DNA of 64,000 nucleotides from Micromonospora sp. NBC_00421 (lineage in GTDB: Bacteria; Actinomycetota; Actinomycetes; Mycobacteriales; Micromonosporaceae). Position numbers and translations under genes: made by a program. Shown in pieces: positions 1 through 13,320 of this stretch. Location: positions 6,623,001 to 6,687,000 of the forward strand of contig NZ_CP107929.1 of the NCBI RefSeq assembly GCF_036017915.1. The letters run 5' to 3'. How positions within the stretch are numbered: the first letter of the stretch is position 1; each line of letters starts with the position of its first letter. The notes beneath the pieces were generated by a model. The model saw only the letters and a list, made by a program, of their open reading frames with translations, did no database searches and was not told the DNA's origin.

Positions 1-3000
1 GTCAGACGGGGCGACCGGGCCGGCCGGGGCGTCCGGCGAGACCACGAACGAGTCGAAGACCGCGTCCACCACCGGCGCGGTGGTGCCGCCGTTGAGGGCG
101 AGCAGCCCGATCCGCGGGTTGGTGATGCCGGCCAGCGCGGCGGACCGGCCGACCGGGGTGAACGTCGCACCGTCGGTGGAGTACGCCGCGGTGAGGTTGG
201 TGCCGTCGCTGATCAGCCGCAGCCAGATGGTGTCACCGGCGGGTGCGGCCACGGCGTCGGCCGCGTCGTTGCGCGGGGTCGCCGCGGTCTCCCGGATGAA
301 CTCCACCTTGCGGGAACCGCCGTAGAGCAGGTCCACCTTGGCGTAGTTGTCGTCGTCGCCGTAGATCAGCAGGCCGGCCTGCTGGTAGTCGGCGGTGACT
401 GGCACGGTGACCTTGGTGGTGGCCTGCCAGGCCCCGCTGGGTGCGGGCTGGAGCACCAGGTTGGTCGCGTCGTTGCGGGTGCCGTACAGGTCACCGGAGG
501 CGGTGGGCAGCCGCAGCGCCCCGTCGGAGACCGAGTAGAGCTGGTTCTCCCGGACGACCGACCAACGGTCCTTGTTCAGGCTGTTGCCGGCGAAGTCGTC
601 CGACCGCGCTCCGAGGCAGGAGTTGGTCGGCGCGTCCACCTTCACCGGGACGGTCGCGTATGACTTCGCGCCCCGCTTGTCCGTCACCGTCAGGGTGGCG
701 GTGAAGGTGCCCGGGGTGGTGTACGTGTGGGTGGCGTCCAGGGTGGTCGCCGTCCCGCCGTCACCGAAGTCCCAGGCGTACGTCAGCGGGGTGTCGCCCT
801 CGGCGTCGGTGGCCGTGCCCTTGAAGGCGACGGTGACCGGCGCGGTGCCGGTCGCCGGGGTGGCGGTGGCCGTCACCTGCGGCGGCGCGTTGTCGGTGAC
901 GCCCCGGCCGATGAAGTCCATCCAGTTGACGTTGACCAGCGAACCGGTGCCACCGGCCGGGTCCTTGGCGACGAAGTACAGCGCGCCCTCGGCCGCACCG
1001 GTCACCGGCGCGGTCACGTCGACGAACTGCTGCCAACCGCCCGTGCTGGGCACGACGGCCGTCGCCACGATCGGGCCGTCGACGGCGCCGGCGTGCACGT
1101 CGATCCGACCGCCCTGGACCTCGGAGGCCGCCCGGAACCGGATCTGGTCGACCCCGGTCAGGTTGGCCGGGTCGAGCGACCACCAGTCGCCGTCCTCGAT
1201 GAAGCCGATGTTCTGGCCGCCGCCGGCGGTGTCGGTGGTGGTCTCCTTCTGCACGCCCGGGTCACCGCCGCCGGTGCTGCCCGGGGCCCGACCGGTGGCC
1301 GTGAAGTACTCGGCCTGCTTGCGCTTGGGCTGGAGGATCTCGATCGCCCGGCCGGTCAGCGGGCCGGCGCTGCCGGAACCGCCGTCGTCGGTGTAGGTGG
1401 CCTCGAAGACCGCGAAGACGTTCGCCTCCGCGCCGTGCCCGGACGCCAGCGAGGTCTGCACGGTGCCGGTGCAGCCGGTGTGCTGCTCCAGCGGGTGGGC
1501 GTGCTCGTCGTGGCCGAGCAGCACCTGCAGCTGCACCCGGTCACAGTCGATGGCGCCGTCCTCCGGGTCGGTCACCTTGATCGTGTACTTGACCTGGTCG
1601 CCCCACTCGAAGAAGCCGCCGCTGGGCGGGAACTCGATGGTCACCGTCGGGGCGGTGTTGCCGACCGTCACCGGCACGTTCGCCACCGCGGTACGACCCT
1701 TGGGGTTGGTCACGGTGAGCTGGGCGGTGTAGTCGCCGGCGGTGGTGTAGGTGTGGGTGGGGTTCGCCTCGGTGGAGGTCTGCCCGTCACCGAACTTCCA
1801 GGCGTAGGTCAGCGTGCCACCGTCGGGGTCACGGGAACCGGCGCTGGAGAACTTCACGGTCAGCGGTGCGGCCCCGGAGGTGGGGTCGGCGCTGGCCTCG
1901 GCGATCGGGGCGCGGTCACCGGCGGTGTAGTCGATCCGGTAGACCCCGGAGTCGTCGTTGTTGCCGCCGAAGCCGGTGCCCCACTCGATCATGTAGAGCG
2001 CGCCGTCCGGCCCGAACTCGAAGTCCATCGGGCGGACCATCGGCATGCCGGTGAGCAGCTGGTTGATGTCGATCAGCGACTTGCCGTCCGCGCTGACCTG
2101 CATCGTGTACATCTTCGACTGGTTCCACTCGCCGAGGAGCGCCTTGCCGTCGTAGTACGCCGGCCACTTGCGGCTGGACGTGCTGTCGGCGTCGTAGCGG
2201 TAGACCGGGCCGCCCATCGGGGCGCCGCCGCCGCCGATCTCGGGGAAGCGCGGGTCGCCGGCGTAGCCGTAGTCCACCGTCGCCGCGATGGCCGGCGGCA
2301 GGTTGGTCAGGCCGGTGTTGTTCGGCGAGTCGTTCACCGGCGCGGCGCAGTCGAACTTCGCCCCGCTCGGCCCGGACGGGAAGGTGTAGTCGTTGTACGC
2401 CTTGTTGTTGCCGGTGCAGTACGGCCAGCCGTAGTTGCCGGCCGTGGCGACGATGTTCCACTCCACCAGGCCCTCGGGGCCGCGGTTCGGGTTGGCCGCC
2501 GAGGCGTCCGGCCCGTAGTCGGCGACGTAGAGGGTGTCGGTCTTCTGGTCGACGCCGATCCGGAACGGGTTACGGAAGCCCATGCCGAAGATCTCGGAAC
2601 GGGTCTTCGCGGTGCCCGGGGCGAACAGGTTCCCCGTCGGGACGGTGTAGGTGCCGTCGTCCTCCGGGTGGATCCGGATCACCTTGCCGCGCAGGTCGTT
2701 GGTGTTGCCGGCGCTGCGCTGCGCGTCGTAGTCCTGCCGGCCGGCCCGCTCGTCGATCGGCGTGAAGGCGCTCGACTCGAACGGGTTGGTGTTGTCGCCG
2801 GTGGCGAGGTAGAGGTTGCCCTTCGAGTCGAAGGTCATGCTGCCGCCGGCGTGGCAGCAGGTGTTGCGCTGGGTGTCGACCTGGAGGACGACCTTCTCGG
2901 TGGCCTTGTCGATGGTGTCACCGTTGACGGTGAACCGGGACAGGTAGTTGCGCGGGGCGCCACCGGCCGGTGCGTAGTACAGGTAGATCCACTTGTTGGT

Positions 3001-4077
3001 GGTGAACTTCGGGTCGAGGCGGAGACCGAGCAGGCCGTCCTCGTTGCCGGTGAAGACGTCCAGCCGGACGGCGGTGACCGTGTTGCCGGTGTCCGGCTTC
3101 ACGATCTGCACCCGGCCGTCACGCTCGGCGTAGAACACCCGGCCGTCCGGAGCGATGTCCAGCTCCATCGGGTTGTTGGTGTTGCTGTCCAGCGTGATCT
3201 TCTCGAAGTTCGAGGTCTTGGTGGCGCCGCAGTCGGCGTTCTCGACCCCGGCCGCGGTGCGGATGCCGCCGAGCAGGTGGGAGAGGAACTCCGGCTCGGT
3301 GTACGACGCCTGGGTGTGGCCGCCGCCGGTGTACCAGGACCGGCCGCCGTCGTAGTCCTGGCACCAGGCGGTGGGGTGGTCCGCACCCATCGCGCCGGCA
3401 CCCGGGCTGTAGGACTTCTCGTCCAGGCTGGCCAGCACGTGCACCTTGGAGCGCGGGTTGGTGCGGAAGTTGTACCACTCGTCGAAGCGGGACCAGCGGT
3501 CCGGCAGGGTGGCGGTCGACGGGTGGGCGTGGTCCTCGACCTTGACGGTGGCCTGCTGGTTGGCCGGGTGGCCGGAGAAGTACGCGCCGACCAGGTTGCC
3601 GTACCAGGCCCAGTCGTACTCGGTGTCCGAGGCGGCGTGCACGCCTGCGTAACCGCCGCCGGCCTTGATGTAGCGCTCGAACGCGGCCTGCTGGGTGGCG
3701 TCGAGGACGTCACCGGTGGTGGAGAGCCAGATGACCGCCTGGTACTTCGCCAGGTTGGCGTCGGTGAAGGCGGCCCCGTCCTCGGTGGTGTCGACGGTGA
3801 ACCCGTTGTCGGTGCCGAGCTTCTGGATCGCGGCGATGCCGGCCGGGATGGCGTCGTGCCGGAATCCGGCGGTCTTGGAGAAGACCAGGACCGAGAAGGG
3901 TTCGGCGGCGGCTGCCGCCGCTGGTGCGGGTGCCGGTGCGGCCTGTGGCAGGGCCGCCGCGGCGGGAGCGGCCTGGGCGGGGGTGCCGCCGATCAGACCG
4001 CTGGCGAGTAGGGAGAGGGCAAGTAGCCCGGCGCCCAGTGGGCCGCGACGTGCGCGGCGGTGGCGGGATGGAGACAC
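1..4077 (-). CDS. Secreted ThuA / glucose-sorbosone dehydrogenase-like / PKD / CBM protein (C-terminus cut by window edge)
   Basis: An open frame of 1359 codons runs leftward off the window. The GTG start at 4077 has AGGAG six bases upstream and opens a signal peptide: arginine-rich n-region, hydrophobic core, AQA cleavage site near residue 36. Domains in order: ThuA-like (about 50-270); glucose/sorbosone dehydrogenase-type beta-propeller (about 296-716, including HAGGSMTFDSKGNLYLATGD); PKD (about 722-809, YAWKFGDG); CBM6-like carbohydrate-binding region (about 916-1060); second PKD (about 1062-1146, YAWDFGDG); and a DUF1349/laminin-G-like beta-sandwich (1156 to the edge). The family is known in actinomycetes as exported sugar-oxidising or glycan-binding proteins. 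The substrate is unknown. It is divergent from the thiamine operon. The very long opposite-strand frames here are composition shadows. Confidence 0.85.
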   Translation of the reverse strand, partial: MSPSRHRRARRGPLGAGLLALSLLASGLIGGTPAQAAPAAAALPQAAPAPAPAAAAAAEPFSVLVFSKTAGFRHDAIPAGIAAIQKLGTDNGFTVDTTEDGAAFTDANLAKYQAVIWLSTTGDVLDATQQAAFERYIKAGGGYAGVHAASDTEYDWAWYGNLVGAYFSGHPANQQATVKVEDHAHPSTATLPDRWSRFDEWYNFRTNPRSKVHVLASLDEKSYSPGAGAMGADHPTAWCQDYDGGRSWYTGGGHTQASYTEPEFLSHLLGGIRTAAGVENADCGATKTSNFEKITLDSNTNNPMELDIAPDGRVFYAERDGRVQIVKPDTGNTVTAVRLDVFTGNEDGLLGLRLDPKFTTNKWIYLYYAPAGGAPRNYLSRFTVNGDTIDKATEKVVLQVDTQRNTCCHAGGSMTFDSKGNLYLATGDNTNPFESSAFTPIDERAGRQDYDAQRSAGNTNDLRGKVIRIHPEDDGTYTVPTGNLFAPGTAKTRSEIFGMGFRNPFRIGVDQKTDTLYVADYGPDASAANPNRGPEGLVEWNIVATAGNYGWPYCTGNNKAYNDYTFPSGPSGAKFDCAAPVNDSPNNTGLTNLPPAIAATVDYGYAGDPRFPEIGGGGAPMGGPVYRYDADSTSSRKWPAYYDGKALLGEWNQSKMYTMQVSADGKSLIDINQLLTGMPMVRPMDFEFGPDGALYMIEWGTGFGGNNDDSGVYRIDYTAGDRAPIAEASADPTSGAAPLTVKFSSAGSRDPDGGTLTYAWKFGDGQTSTEANPTHTYTTAGDYTAQLTVTNPKGRTAVANVPVTVGNTAPTVTIEFPPSGGFFEWGDQVKYTIKVTDPEDGAIDCDRVQLQVLLGHDEHAHPLEQHTGCTGTVQTSLASGHGAEANVFAVFEATYTDDGGSGSAGPLTGRAIEILQPKRKQAEYFTATGRAPGSTGGGDPGVQKETTTDTAGGGQNIGFIEDGDWWSLDPANLTGVDQIRFRAASEVQGGRIDVHAGAVDGPIVATAVVPSTGGWQQFVDVTAPVTGAAEGALYFVAKDPAGGTGSLVNVNWMDFIGRGVTDNAPPQVTATATPATGTAPVTVAFKGTATDAEGDTPLTYAWDFGDGGTATTLDATHTYTTPGTFTATLTVTDKRGAKSYATVPVKVDAPTNSCLGARSDDFAGNSLNKDRWSVVRENQLYSVSDGALRLPTASGDLYGTRNDATNLVLQPAPSGAWQATTKVTVPVTADYQQAGLLIYGDDDNYAKVDLLYGGSRKVEFIRETAATPRNDAADAVAAPAGDTIWLRLISDGTNLTAAYSTDGATFTPVGRSAALAGITNPRIGLLALNGGTTAPVVDAVFDSFVVSPDAPAGPVAPSD

Positions 4078-4379
4078 TCCATGCTCCTTATGTCCGTGCT
4101 GGACAGTGGTGGGGGCATGGGGACGACTCGCCGCAGACCGTCCCCGGTCGGATGGGTGCGGGCCCGCCGAGGTCCGCATCGGTGGCGATCAGGTGCCGAC
4201 CTCGTCGAGGCCGGTCACCGGAATAATGTCGATCGGTTGAACAAATTAGCGCCGCTGGATTGGTTTCCGGCAAGGCATGAGCATGTAACGATTCGGTATC
4301 GCCGACTCGCATTTCCGGCTTATGTGGAGAGAAGCCAAGAAAGGTAATCATAGACACTGCTGGATCGATGTAACACCCC
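4078..4379. other. Divergent intergenic region, no gene seen
   Basis: These 300 bases separate the secreted protein (-) from the thiamine operon (+). The part from about 4220 to 4380 is clearly richer in A+T than the surroundings, as expected for divergent promoters. Short frames here have no family-like sequence or ribosome site. Confidence 0.5.
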
Positions 4380-4408
4380 TTGGCGGATCAGCGGATCTGT
4401 CGTACGGT
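4380..4408 (+). promoter_or_regulatory. Probable SigA-type promoter of the thi operon
   Basis: TTGGCG at 4380-4385 and TACGGT at 4403-4408 are separated by 17 bp. This would start transcription near 4415, just before the riboswitch aptamer. Spacing and position fit well; the start site itself is inferred. Confidence 0.6.
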
Positions 4409-4416
4409 GACAGGCA

Positions 4417-4510
4417 CGTAACCCACGGGAGCCCGGTACACCGGGCTGAGAGGGGGGCTGAGAGCCCCCGACCGTCGAACCTGATCCGGGTAATGCCGGC
4501 GCAGGGAGGA
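4417..4510 (+). promoter_or_regulatory. TPP riboswitch (THI element)
   Basis: The aptamer shows the conserved THI features: ACGGGAGCCC at 4425-4434, CTGAGAGG at 4445-4452, a GGGGGGCTGAGAGCCCCC stem at 4453-4470, and the core CTGATCCGGGTAATGCCGGC at 4481-4500, ending in GCAGGGAGGA. That 3' end is also the Shine-Dalgarno sequence of thiE, whose GTG is at 4519. Thiamine pyrophosphate binding should therefore hide the ribosome site. The mechanism is inferred to be translational, because no intrinsic terminator lies between aptamer and gene. Confidence 0.95.
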
Positions 4511-4518
4511 GAGTTGCC

Positions 4519-5145
4519 GTGCCGTCCCTCGGCCGACTGCATCTGATCACCGACACCCGACCCGGGTGCGACCCGCTCGCCGTGCTGCGCGCCGCCCTCC
4601 CGGTAGCCCGCGCCGACCTGGTCGTCCAGGTCCGGGTCACCGACGGGACCACCGACCGGCAGGCGTACGAGCTGGCCCGGCAGGCGCGGGCGCTCTGCCT
4701 GCCGTACGGGGCGACGTGCCTGGTCAACGACCGGCTGCACGTGGCCCTCGCGGTGGACGCCGACGGCGGCCACGTCGGCGCGGACGACCTGCCCGTCGCG
4801 GCGGCCCGACGGATCCTCGGTGGTGCCGCCGTACTCGGCGCGACCGCCCGGGAACCCGGCGGCGCGGCGCGGGCGGTCGCCGCCGGGGCCAGCTACCTGG
4901 GCGTCGGTCCGTGCCACCCGACCAGCACCAAGACCGGCCTGCCCGACCCGATCGGCCCGGCCGGACTCCGCGCCGTCGCCGAGGCCGTCGACGTGCCGGT
5001 GATCGCCATCGGCGGGGTCACCGTCGCCACCGTCCCGGTGCTGCGGGCCGCCGGGGCGTACGGGGTGGCGGTGGTCGGGGCGCTCTCCGCCGCCGCCGAC
5101 CCGGGGCGGGCCACCGCCGAGCTGATCGCGGCGCTGACGTGTTGA
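4519..5145 (+). CDS. thiE: Thiamine phosphate synthase
   Basis: 208 aa TIM-barrel enzyme that joins HMP pyrophosphate and thiazole phosphate into thiamine monophosphate. Family landmarks are visible: LHLITDTR at the N-terminus, CLVNDRLHVAL in the middle, HVGADDLP (usual GQxDxP), YLGVGPCHPTSTKTG for phosphate binding, and VPVIAIGGV followed by GVAVVGAL. The GTG start follows the AGGAGAG embedded in the TPP riboswitch. It is the first gene of the thi operon and overlaps thiO by seven bases. A second, more divergent family member lies downstream at 7251; this copy has the complete motif set and is the better candidate for the authentic synthase. Confidence 0.93.
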   Translation: MPSLGRLHLITDTRPGCDPLAVLRAALPVARADLVVQVRVTDGTTDRQAYELARQARALCLPYGATCLVNDRLHVALAVDADGGHVGADDLPVAAARRILGGAAVLGATAREPGGAARAVAAGASYLGVGPCHPTSTKTGLPDPIGPAGLRAVAEAVDVPVIAIGGVTVATVPVLRAAGAYGVAVVGALSAAADPGRATAELIAALTC

Positions 5146-6277
5146 GCGGCCCGGACGTCGCCGTCGTCGGGGCGGGGCCGGTCGGGCTGGCGATCGCCTG
5201 GCGCTGCGCCGCCCGCGGCCTGCGGGTGACCGTGCACGATCCGGCCCCCGGCTCCGGCGCGTCGCGGGTCGCCGCCGGGATGCTGGCCCCGGTCGCCGAG
5301 GCGTACTTCGGCGAGCGGGAGCTGACCGGGTTGCTCGCCGAGTCCGCCGCCCGCTGGCCGGGCTTCGCCGCCGAGCTGACCGAGGCCGCCGGCACCGGGT
5401 TCGGGTACCGCACCGACGGCACCCTCGTCGTCGGGCTGACCGGGGACGACCTGGCCGAGGCGCGCCGGCTCTGGTCGTACCAGCAGGGGTTGGGATTGCC
5501 GATCACCGCGCTGCGCCCGTCGGAGCTGCGGGACCGCGAGCCCGCGTTGACCCCGCGACTGCGCGGCGGCGCGGTCGCCCCCGGTGACCACCAGGTCGAC
5601 CCGCGTCTGCTGGTCGCCGCGCTGCGGGTCGCCGCCGAACGGGCCGGCGCGACCCTGGTCCCCGGCGCGGTGACCCGGCTGGCCGAACTGGCCGCGCCGG
5701 TCGTCGTGGTCGCCGCCGGCTGCGGGGCCGCCGCGCTCACTGGGCTGCCGGTCCGCCCGGTCAAGGGCCAGGTCCTGCGGCTACGCGCGCCCGATCGCCG
5801 TCCGCCCGGCTTCCGGCACGTCATCCGCGGGTACGCCGACGGCGAGTCGGTCTACCTGGTGCCTCGCGACAGCGGCGAGGTGGTGGTCGGGGCGACCGTC
5901 GAGGAGCGTGCCGACACCGAGGTGACCGCCGGTGCGGTGCTGCGCCTGCTCCGCGCCGCCGTCGACCTGGCCCCGGAGTTGGCCGAGTACGAGCTGGTCG
6001 AGGCCGTCGCCGGGCTGCGCCCCGGCACCCCGGACAACGCGCCGATCCTCGGGCCGCTGCCCGGCCGGCCCGGAGTGCTCGCCGCCACCGGCCACCACCG
6101 GCACGGCATCGTGCTCACCCCGGTCACCGCCGACCTGATCACCGAGCTGATCGTCAACGGCGAACCGGACCCGCTGCTCACCCCCTTCACCGCCGACCGG
6201 TTCGCCGCCCCGGCCGGGGCGCGGCCGACGGCCGGCGGCGTCGGACGGGACCGGCACACGGCGAACGAGGAGGAGAC

Positions 6278-6287
<10 letters not shown>
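5139..6287 (+). CDS. thiO: Glycine oxidase ThiO
   Basis: 382 aa FAD-dependent amine oxidase. It oxidises glycine to iminoacetate (dehydroglycine) for thiazole assembly in aerobic thiamine synthesis. The N-terminal dinucleotide-binding motif VAVVGAGPVGLAIAWR and the region VAAGMLAPVAE are typical of DAO/ThiO flavoproteins. The C-terminal GLRPGTPDNAPILGPL and ATGHHRHGIVLTP complete the FAD site. The start is either GTG 5139 or TTG 5142, both overlapping the thiE stop; no strong ribosome site is present, so translational coupling is likely. The 3' end overlaps thiS by ten bases. Confidence 0.92.
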
Positions 6288-10359
<4,072 letters not shown>

Positions 10360-10362
<3 letters not shown>

Positions 10363-10552
10363 CCCCCACCCCCACCCCCCACCCCCCACCCCCCCGCGCC
10401 CGTCCCACCCCACCCACCCCCTCCTCGGTGATCAAGAGGTTTGCGTCACGGGTCGGCCGGAATCTGACGCAAACCTCTTGATCACCGGAGCGGGCCGGGT
10501 GGGGCCGGGTGGGTGGGAGGGGAGGGGGTGGGAGGGGGTGGGGGTGGGGTTA
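10360..10552. terminator. Giant stop-to-stop palindrome between convergent genes
   Basis: The core is a perfect 23-bp inverted repeat, 10426-10448 and 10465-10487 (CGGTGATCAAGAGGTTTGCG on the left), with a 16-nt loop. The flanks are a C-tract region (10363-10420) and a complementary G-tract region (10500-10550). They extend the dyad so that the thiC stop TAA on one strand mirrors the TAA of the facing gene. It could act as a two-way terminator. The G-runs may also form quadruplexes. Confidence 0.75.
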
Positions 10553-12925
10553 TTCGCGGTGGTGGTGGCGGCCGCTGGTGCGTAGTGAGCGGCGACCGCT
10601 CTCCCGTTCCGGTTCGTTGTCGGCCAGCGGCTTGCTCAGGCCGGCGACCCAGTCGACGTACTCGTCGTCTGGTGTCGCCGGTTCTGCGGTGGGTTCGTTC
10701 GCCGGCGCACCCTCAGGCGATCGGTTGCGCCGGAACAGCCCTCGCCGGCCCTTGGCCCTGCCGGACGGCTTCTGCTCGTCGACGCCGGTCGGAGCGGGAT
10801 CGACGGAGGCGGGGTCGGCGGAGGCGGGGTCGGCGGAAGTCGGGTCGGTCGAAGCACGGTCCACCGGCGCGGCAGCGCGGGAGCCGTCGGCCTCCCAACG
10901 GAGGCTGACCGGTCCCAGGGGGTCCGTGCGCTCGACGGCCTCCGGTTCGGGAAACGGCAGCGAGGCCCGAGCCGGTACGGGACGGGGGGCGTCGGTCGAG
11001 CCACCCGTACCGCTCAGGTCGGGCAGTTGGTGGCGAGGGCGGGGCGTGCCCTCGACGCCGTCCGGCGACACGTGCCGCAGCCCGGTGACCTGCGGTGCCG
11101 TCCCGGCGGTGGGCGCACCCGGGTGGGCGGTGCCCCGCCCGGCGGTCTCCGGCGCGGCGGTGCCGGCCGGGGCGGGTTCGGCGACGGCCGCTCGTTGCCC
11201 TTCTTCGGCTCCGCCCGGATCGGCCGGTGGATCAGAGGCGGGCCGCCCGGCAGGGGGCGCCGGGCTACCGGTGACGACGGGGCGGGTCCGGCTGGCCCGT
11301 TTCGCCCGGGGCCTGGGTGCGGCCACGGGCTCGTCCCCGGTGGGCGGACCCGCGTCCTCCACCTGCTCCGCTTCGGTGACCTCGGTCCGCGCCGACCCGG
11401 CCCGGGCTTGCCTGGTCGGGGCCGGCGCGGTCTGGGCCGGCTTGGTCCGGGCCGCTGTGGTCGGGGTCGGCTCGGTCTGAGCCGGTCCGGTCGGGGTCGG
11501 CGCGGTCTGAGCCGGTCCGGTCTGAGCCGGTCCGGCCTGGGTCGGCGCGGTCGGTCCCGGCTCGGTCGGGGTCGACTCGGCCCGGGACAGTCCGCTTGGC
11601 GTCGGGGCGGAGCGGGTCGCCGTCCGGTCGGTGACGGTGGCGCTGGGGTCCGGCCAGTCCCAGTGGGCGGGATTGCGGCCCGCGCCCGGCGTGTCGGCCG
11701 ACGGTCGGCCGACGCCGGGAAGTACGCCGGTGTCCGAGATCCCCGGTGGGACGTCGCCGCCTCCGGCCGCCCTTGCGACGGTGCCGTCCGGGCGGTCCTG
11801 GTCGAGGCTCCGGGCGGCGGCGCCCAGCTCCACGGTCACCGGCTCGTCCGAGGCGGCTCTGCCCGAGTTCACCGGCTCGTCCGAGGCGGCTCTGCCCGAG
11901 GCGGCTCTGTCCGAGGCGGCGGGGACCGAGACGGTTCCGTCCGAGTCGGTCCGGTTCGGAGCCGGCACGGCAGGCAGCGGTGCGAGAATGTCGGTCGGTT
12001 CGATCGCCGCGTCGCCGTCGTCGTCGCCGGAGCTGGCGGAGTCGGAGCTGGCGGAGTCGGAGCTGGCGGCAGCGCGGGCGGGTAGCAGCGGCCAGCGCAG
12101 CAGGGTGGCGGCGACCGAGCCGAGCGCGCCGGTGGCGACTGCGATCACCGCCCCGTAGTACGGGGCGAGCTGGTAACGGTCCACCGGGTCGCCCGGCCCG
12201 GCGGTCAGGTAGGCGAAGGCGAGCAGCACCGGGCCGGCCGCCCCGGTGGCCCCGCCGATCAGCGGGAGGTGCCCCCGCCGTCGGGCCAGTCCACCGGTCA
12301 CCGCGCCGGCCACCAGCGCGATCAGGGGCAGCAGCAGCATCGCCAGCCGCTGTGCCCGGTCCGGGCCGAGCCAGGCCGGCTCCAGCACCCCCAGGCGTAC
12401 GGTGCGCAGCGGCTCGGTGGACAGCACCCCCGGCGCGGCCGAGCAGAGCGCGACCAGCCAGATCGCACCGCCCAGCACGGCGACGTTCCAGCCCAGCGGG
12501 GGGCGCAGCAGGACGGCCGAGGCGGCGCCCGCGCCGACCACCGCCCCGGCGACCGCGCAGATGCCGACCGCCCAGACCGGGTCGACGGCGCTCAGCTCGG
12601 CGGCCCGCGCGGGTTGCATGCAGAGCGGGGCGACGACCAGCGCGCCGAGCGCGGCGGCGCCGGAGATCGCCAGCTGTACCGGGGTGTCCTCCGGTAGCCC
12701 CTCACGGCGGGCGAGCCGGCCGGTGAGGACCGCGCCGACGATGGCGGCGGTCACCGCGAACCAGCCGACCCAGGCGAGCTGGGCCGGCCACCGGTTGACG
12801 TCGGTGAAGTCGCCGGTGAGTCGGACGATGCCGAAGCCGTACGCGATGCCGAGCTGGCCGGCCCCGGCCAACATGCTCACCCCGAGTGCGGTGAGCAGCA
12901 GTCTGCCCCACGTCCGAAAGGCCAT
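10550..12925 (-). CDS. Polytopic membrane protein with long Pro/Ala/Thr-rich cytoplasmic tail
   Basis: 791 aa, not recognised as a named family. The first 290 residues hold about eight hydrophobic helices (starting WGRLLLTALGVSMLAGAG). The remaining 500 residues are low complexity: SSDSA repeats, PAQTGPAQTAPTPT-type repeats, and ADPASADPASVDP near the end, then a short conserved-looking stretch (DDEYVDWVAGLSKPL) and a basic, His-rich end RHHHRE. ATG 12925 is chosen over GTG 12934; neither has a strong ribosome site. The tail looks disordered. Function cannot be inferred. Confidence 0.7.
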   Translation of the reverse strand: MAFRTWGRLLLTALGVSMLAGAGQLGIAYGFGIVRLTGDFTDVNRWPAQLAWVGWFAVTAAIVGAVLTGRLARREGLPEDTPVQLAISGAAALGALVVAPLCMQPARAAELSAVDPVWAVGICAVAGAVVGAGAASAVLLRPPLGWNVAVLGGAIWLVALCSAAPGVLSTEPLRTVRLGVLEPAWLGPDRAQRLAMLLLPLIALVAGAVTGGLARRRGHLPLIGGATGAAGPVLLAFAYLTAGPGDPVDRYQLAPYYGAVIAVATGALGSVAATLLRWPLLPARAAASSDSASSDSASSGDDDGDAAIEPTDILAPLPAVPAPNRTDSDGTVSVPAASDRAASGRAASDEPVNSGRAASDEPVTVELGAAARSLDQDRPDGTVARAAGGGDVPPGISDTGVLPGVGRPSADTPGAGRNPAHWDWPDPSATVTDRTATRSAPTPSGLSRAESTPTEPGPTAPTQAGPAQTGPAQTAPTPTGPAQTEPTPTTAARTKPAQTAPAPTRQARAGSARTEVTEAEQVEDAGPPTGDEPVAAPRPRAKRASRTRPVVTGSPAPPAGRPASDPPADPGGAEEGQRAAVAEPAPAGTAAPETAGRGTAHPGAPTAGTAPQVTGLRHVSPDGVEGTPRPRHQLPDLSGTGGSTDAPRPVPARASLPFPEPEAVERTDPLGPVSLRWEADGSRAAAPVDRASTDPTSADPASADPASVDPAPTGVDEQKPSGRAKGRRGLFRRNRSPEGAPANEPTAEPATPDDEYVDWVAGLSKPLADNEPERESGRRSLRTSGRHHHRE

Positions 12926-13011
12926 GTCGGGCACGTTACGGCCCGGTGCGCCCGATCGCCACTGTGGCGCGGCGCGGCCGGGGCCAGCTGTTACCCAAGC
13001 TCTACCAGCGG

Positions 13012-13320
13012 CTACTTGAGCTCCACCAGGCGGGCCAGATAGGTCGTGTCCCCGACATTGGTGAGCATGTGGACGGCGCCGGGATCCCGGTAGACCACCC
13101 CGCCGGTGGGTTCGTCTGCGTCGATCCGGGTGCCGTCGATCGTCTGCACCACGTTCTTGGCGCCCTCGATCGCCACCACCAGGTACGGGTGGTCGTGCCG
13201 GTGCAGCGGCTGCCGCTCGCCCGGGGCCAGCCGGATGTGCCAGACCCGGACCCGGTCGTTCTCAAAGACGATCTCCTGGCCGACCGGGCCGAGTTCGAGG
13301 TCGTGGGTCACGTCGGTCAT
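13012..13320 (-). CDS. Small cupin-domain protein
   Basis: 102 aa single cupin. The first metal-binding motif is visible as PLHRHDHPYLVVAIEG (two histidines, Asp/Glu positions), and the second as DPGAVHMLTNVG. The ATG overlaps the stop of the upstream LLM oxidoreductase gene (ATGA), so it is translated with it as the last gene of the leftward ABC/LLM operon. It may be a small-molecule-binding or dioxygenase-like cupin acting on the same substrate; no specific reaction can be assigned. Confidence 0.8.
   Translation of the reverse strand: MTDVTHDLELGPVGQEIVFENDRVRVWHIRLAPGERQPLHRHDHPYLVVAIEGAKNVVQTIDGTRIDADEPTGGVVYRDPGAVHMLTNVGDTTYLARLVELK

Noticed and set aside
727..4011. 1094-codon frame on the + strand
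   Set aside because: It lies opposite a clear secreted protein with a signal peptide and known domains. Its translation is Gly/Arg/Val-rich with no motif, the usual shadow of G+C-biased third positions.
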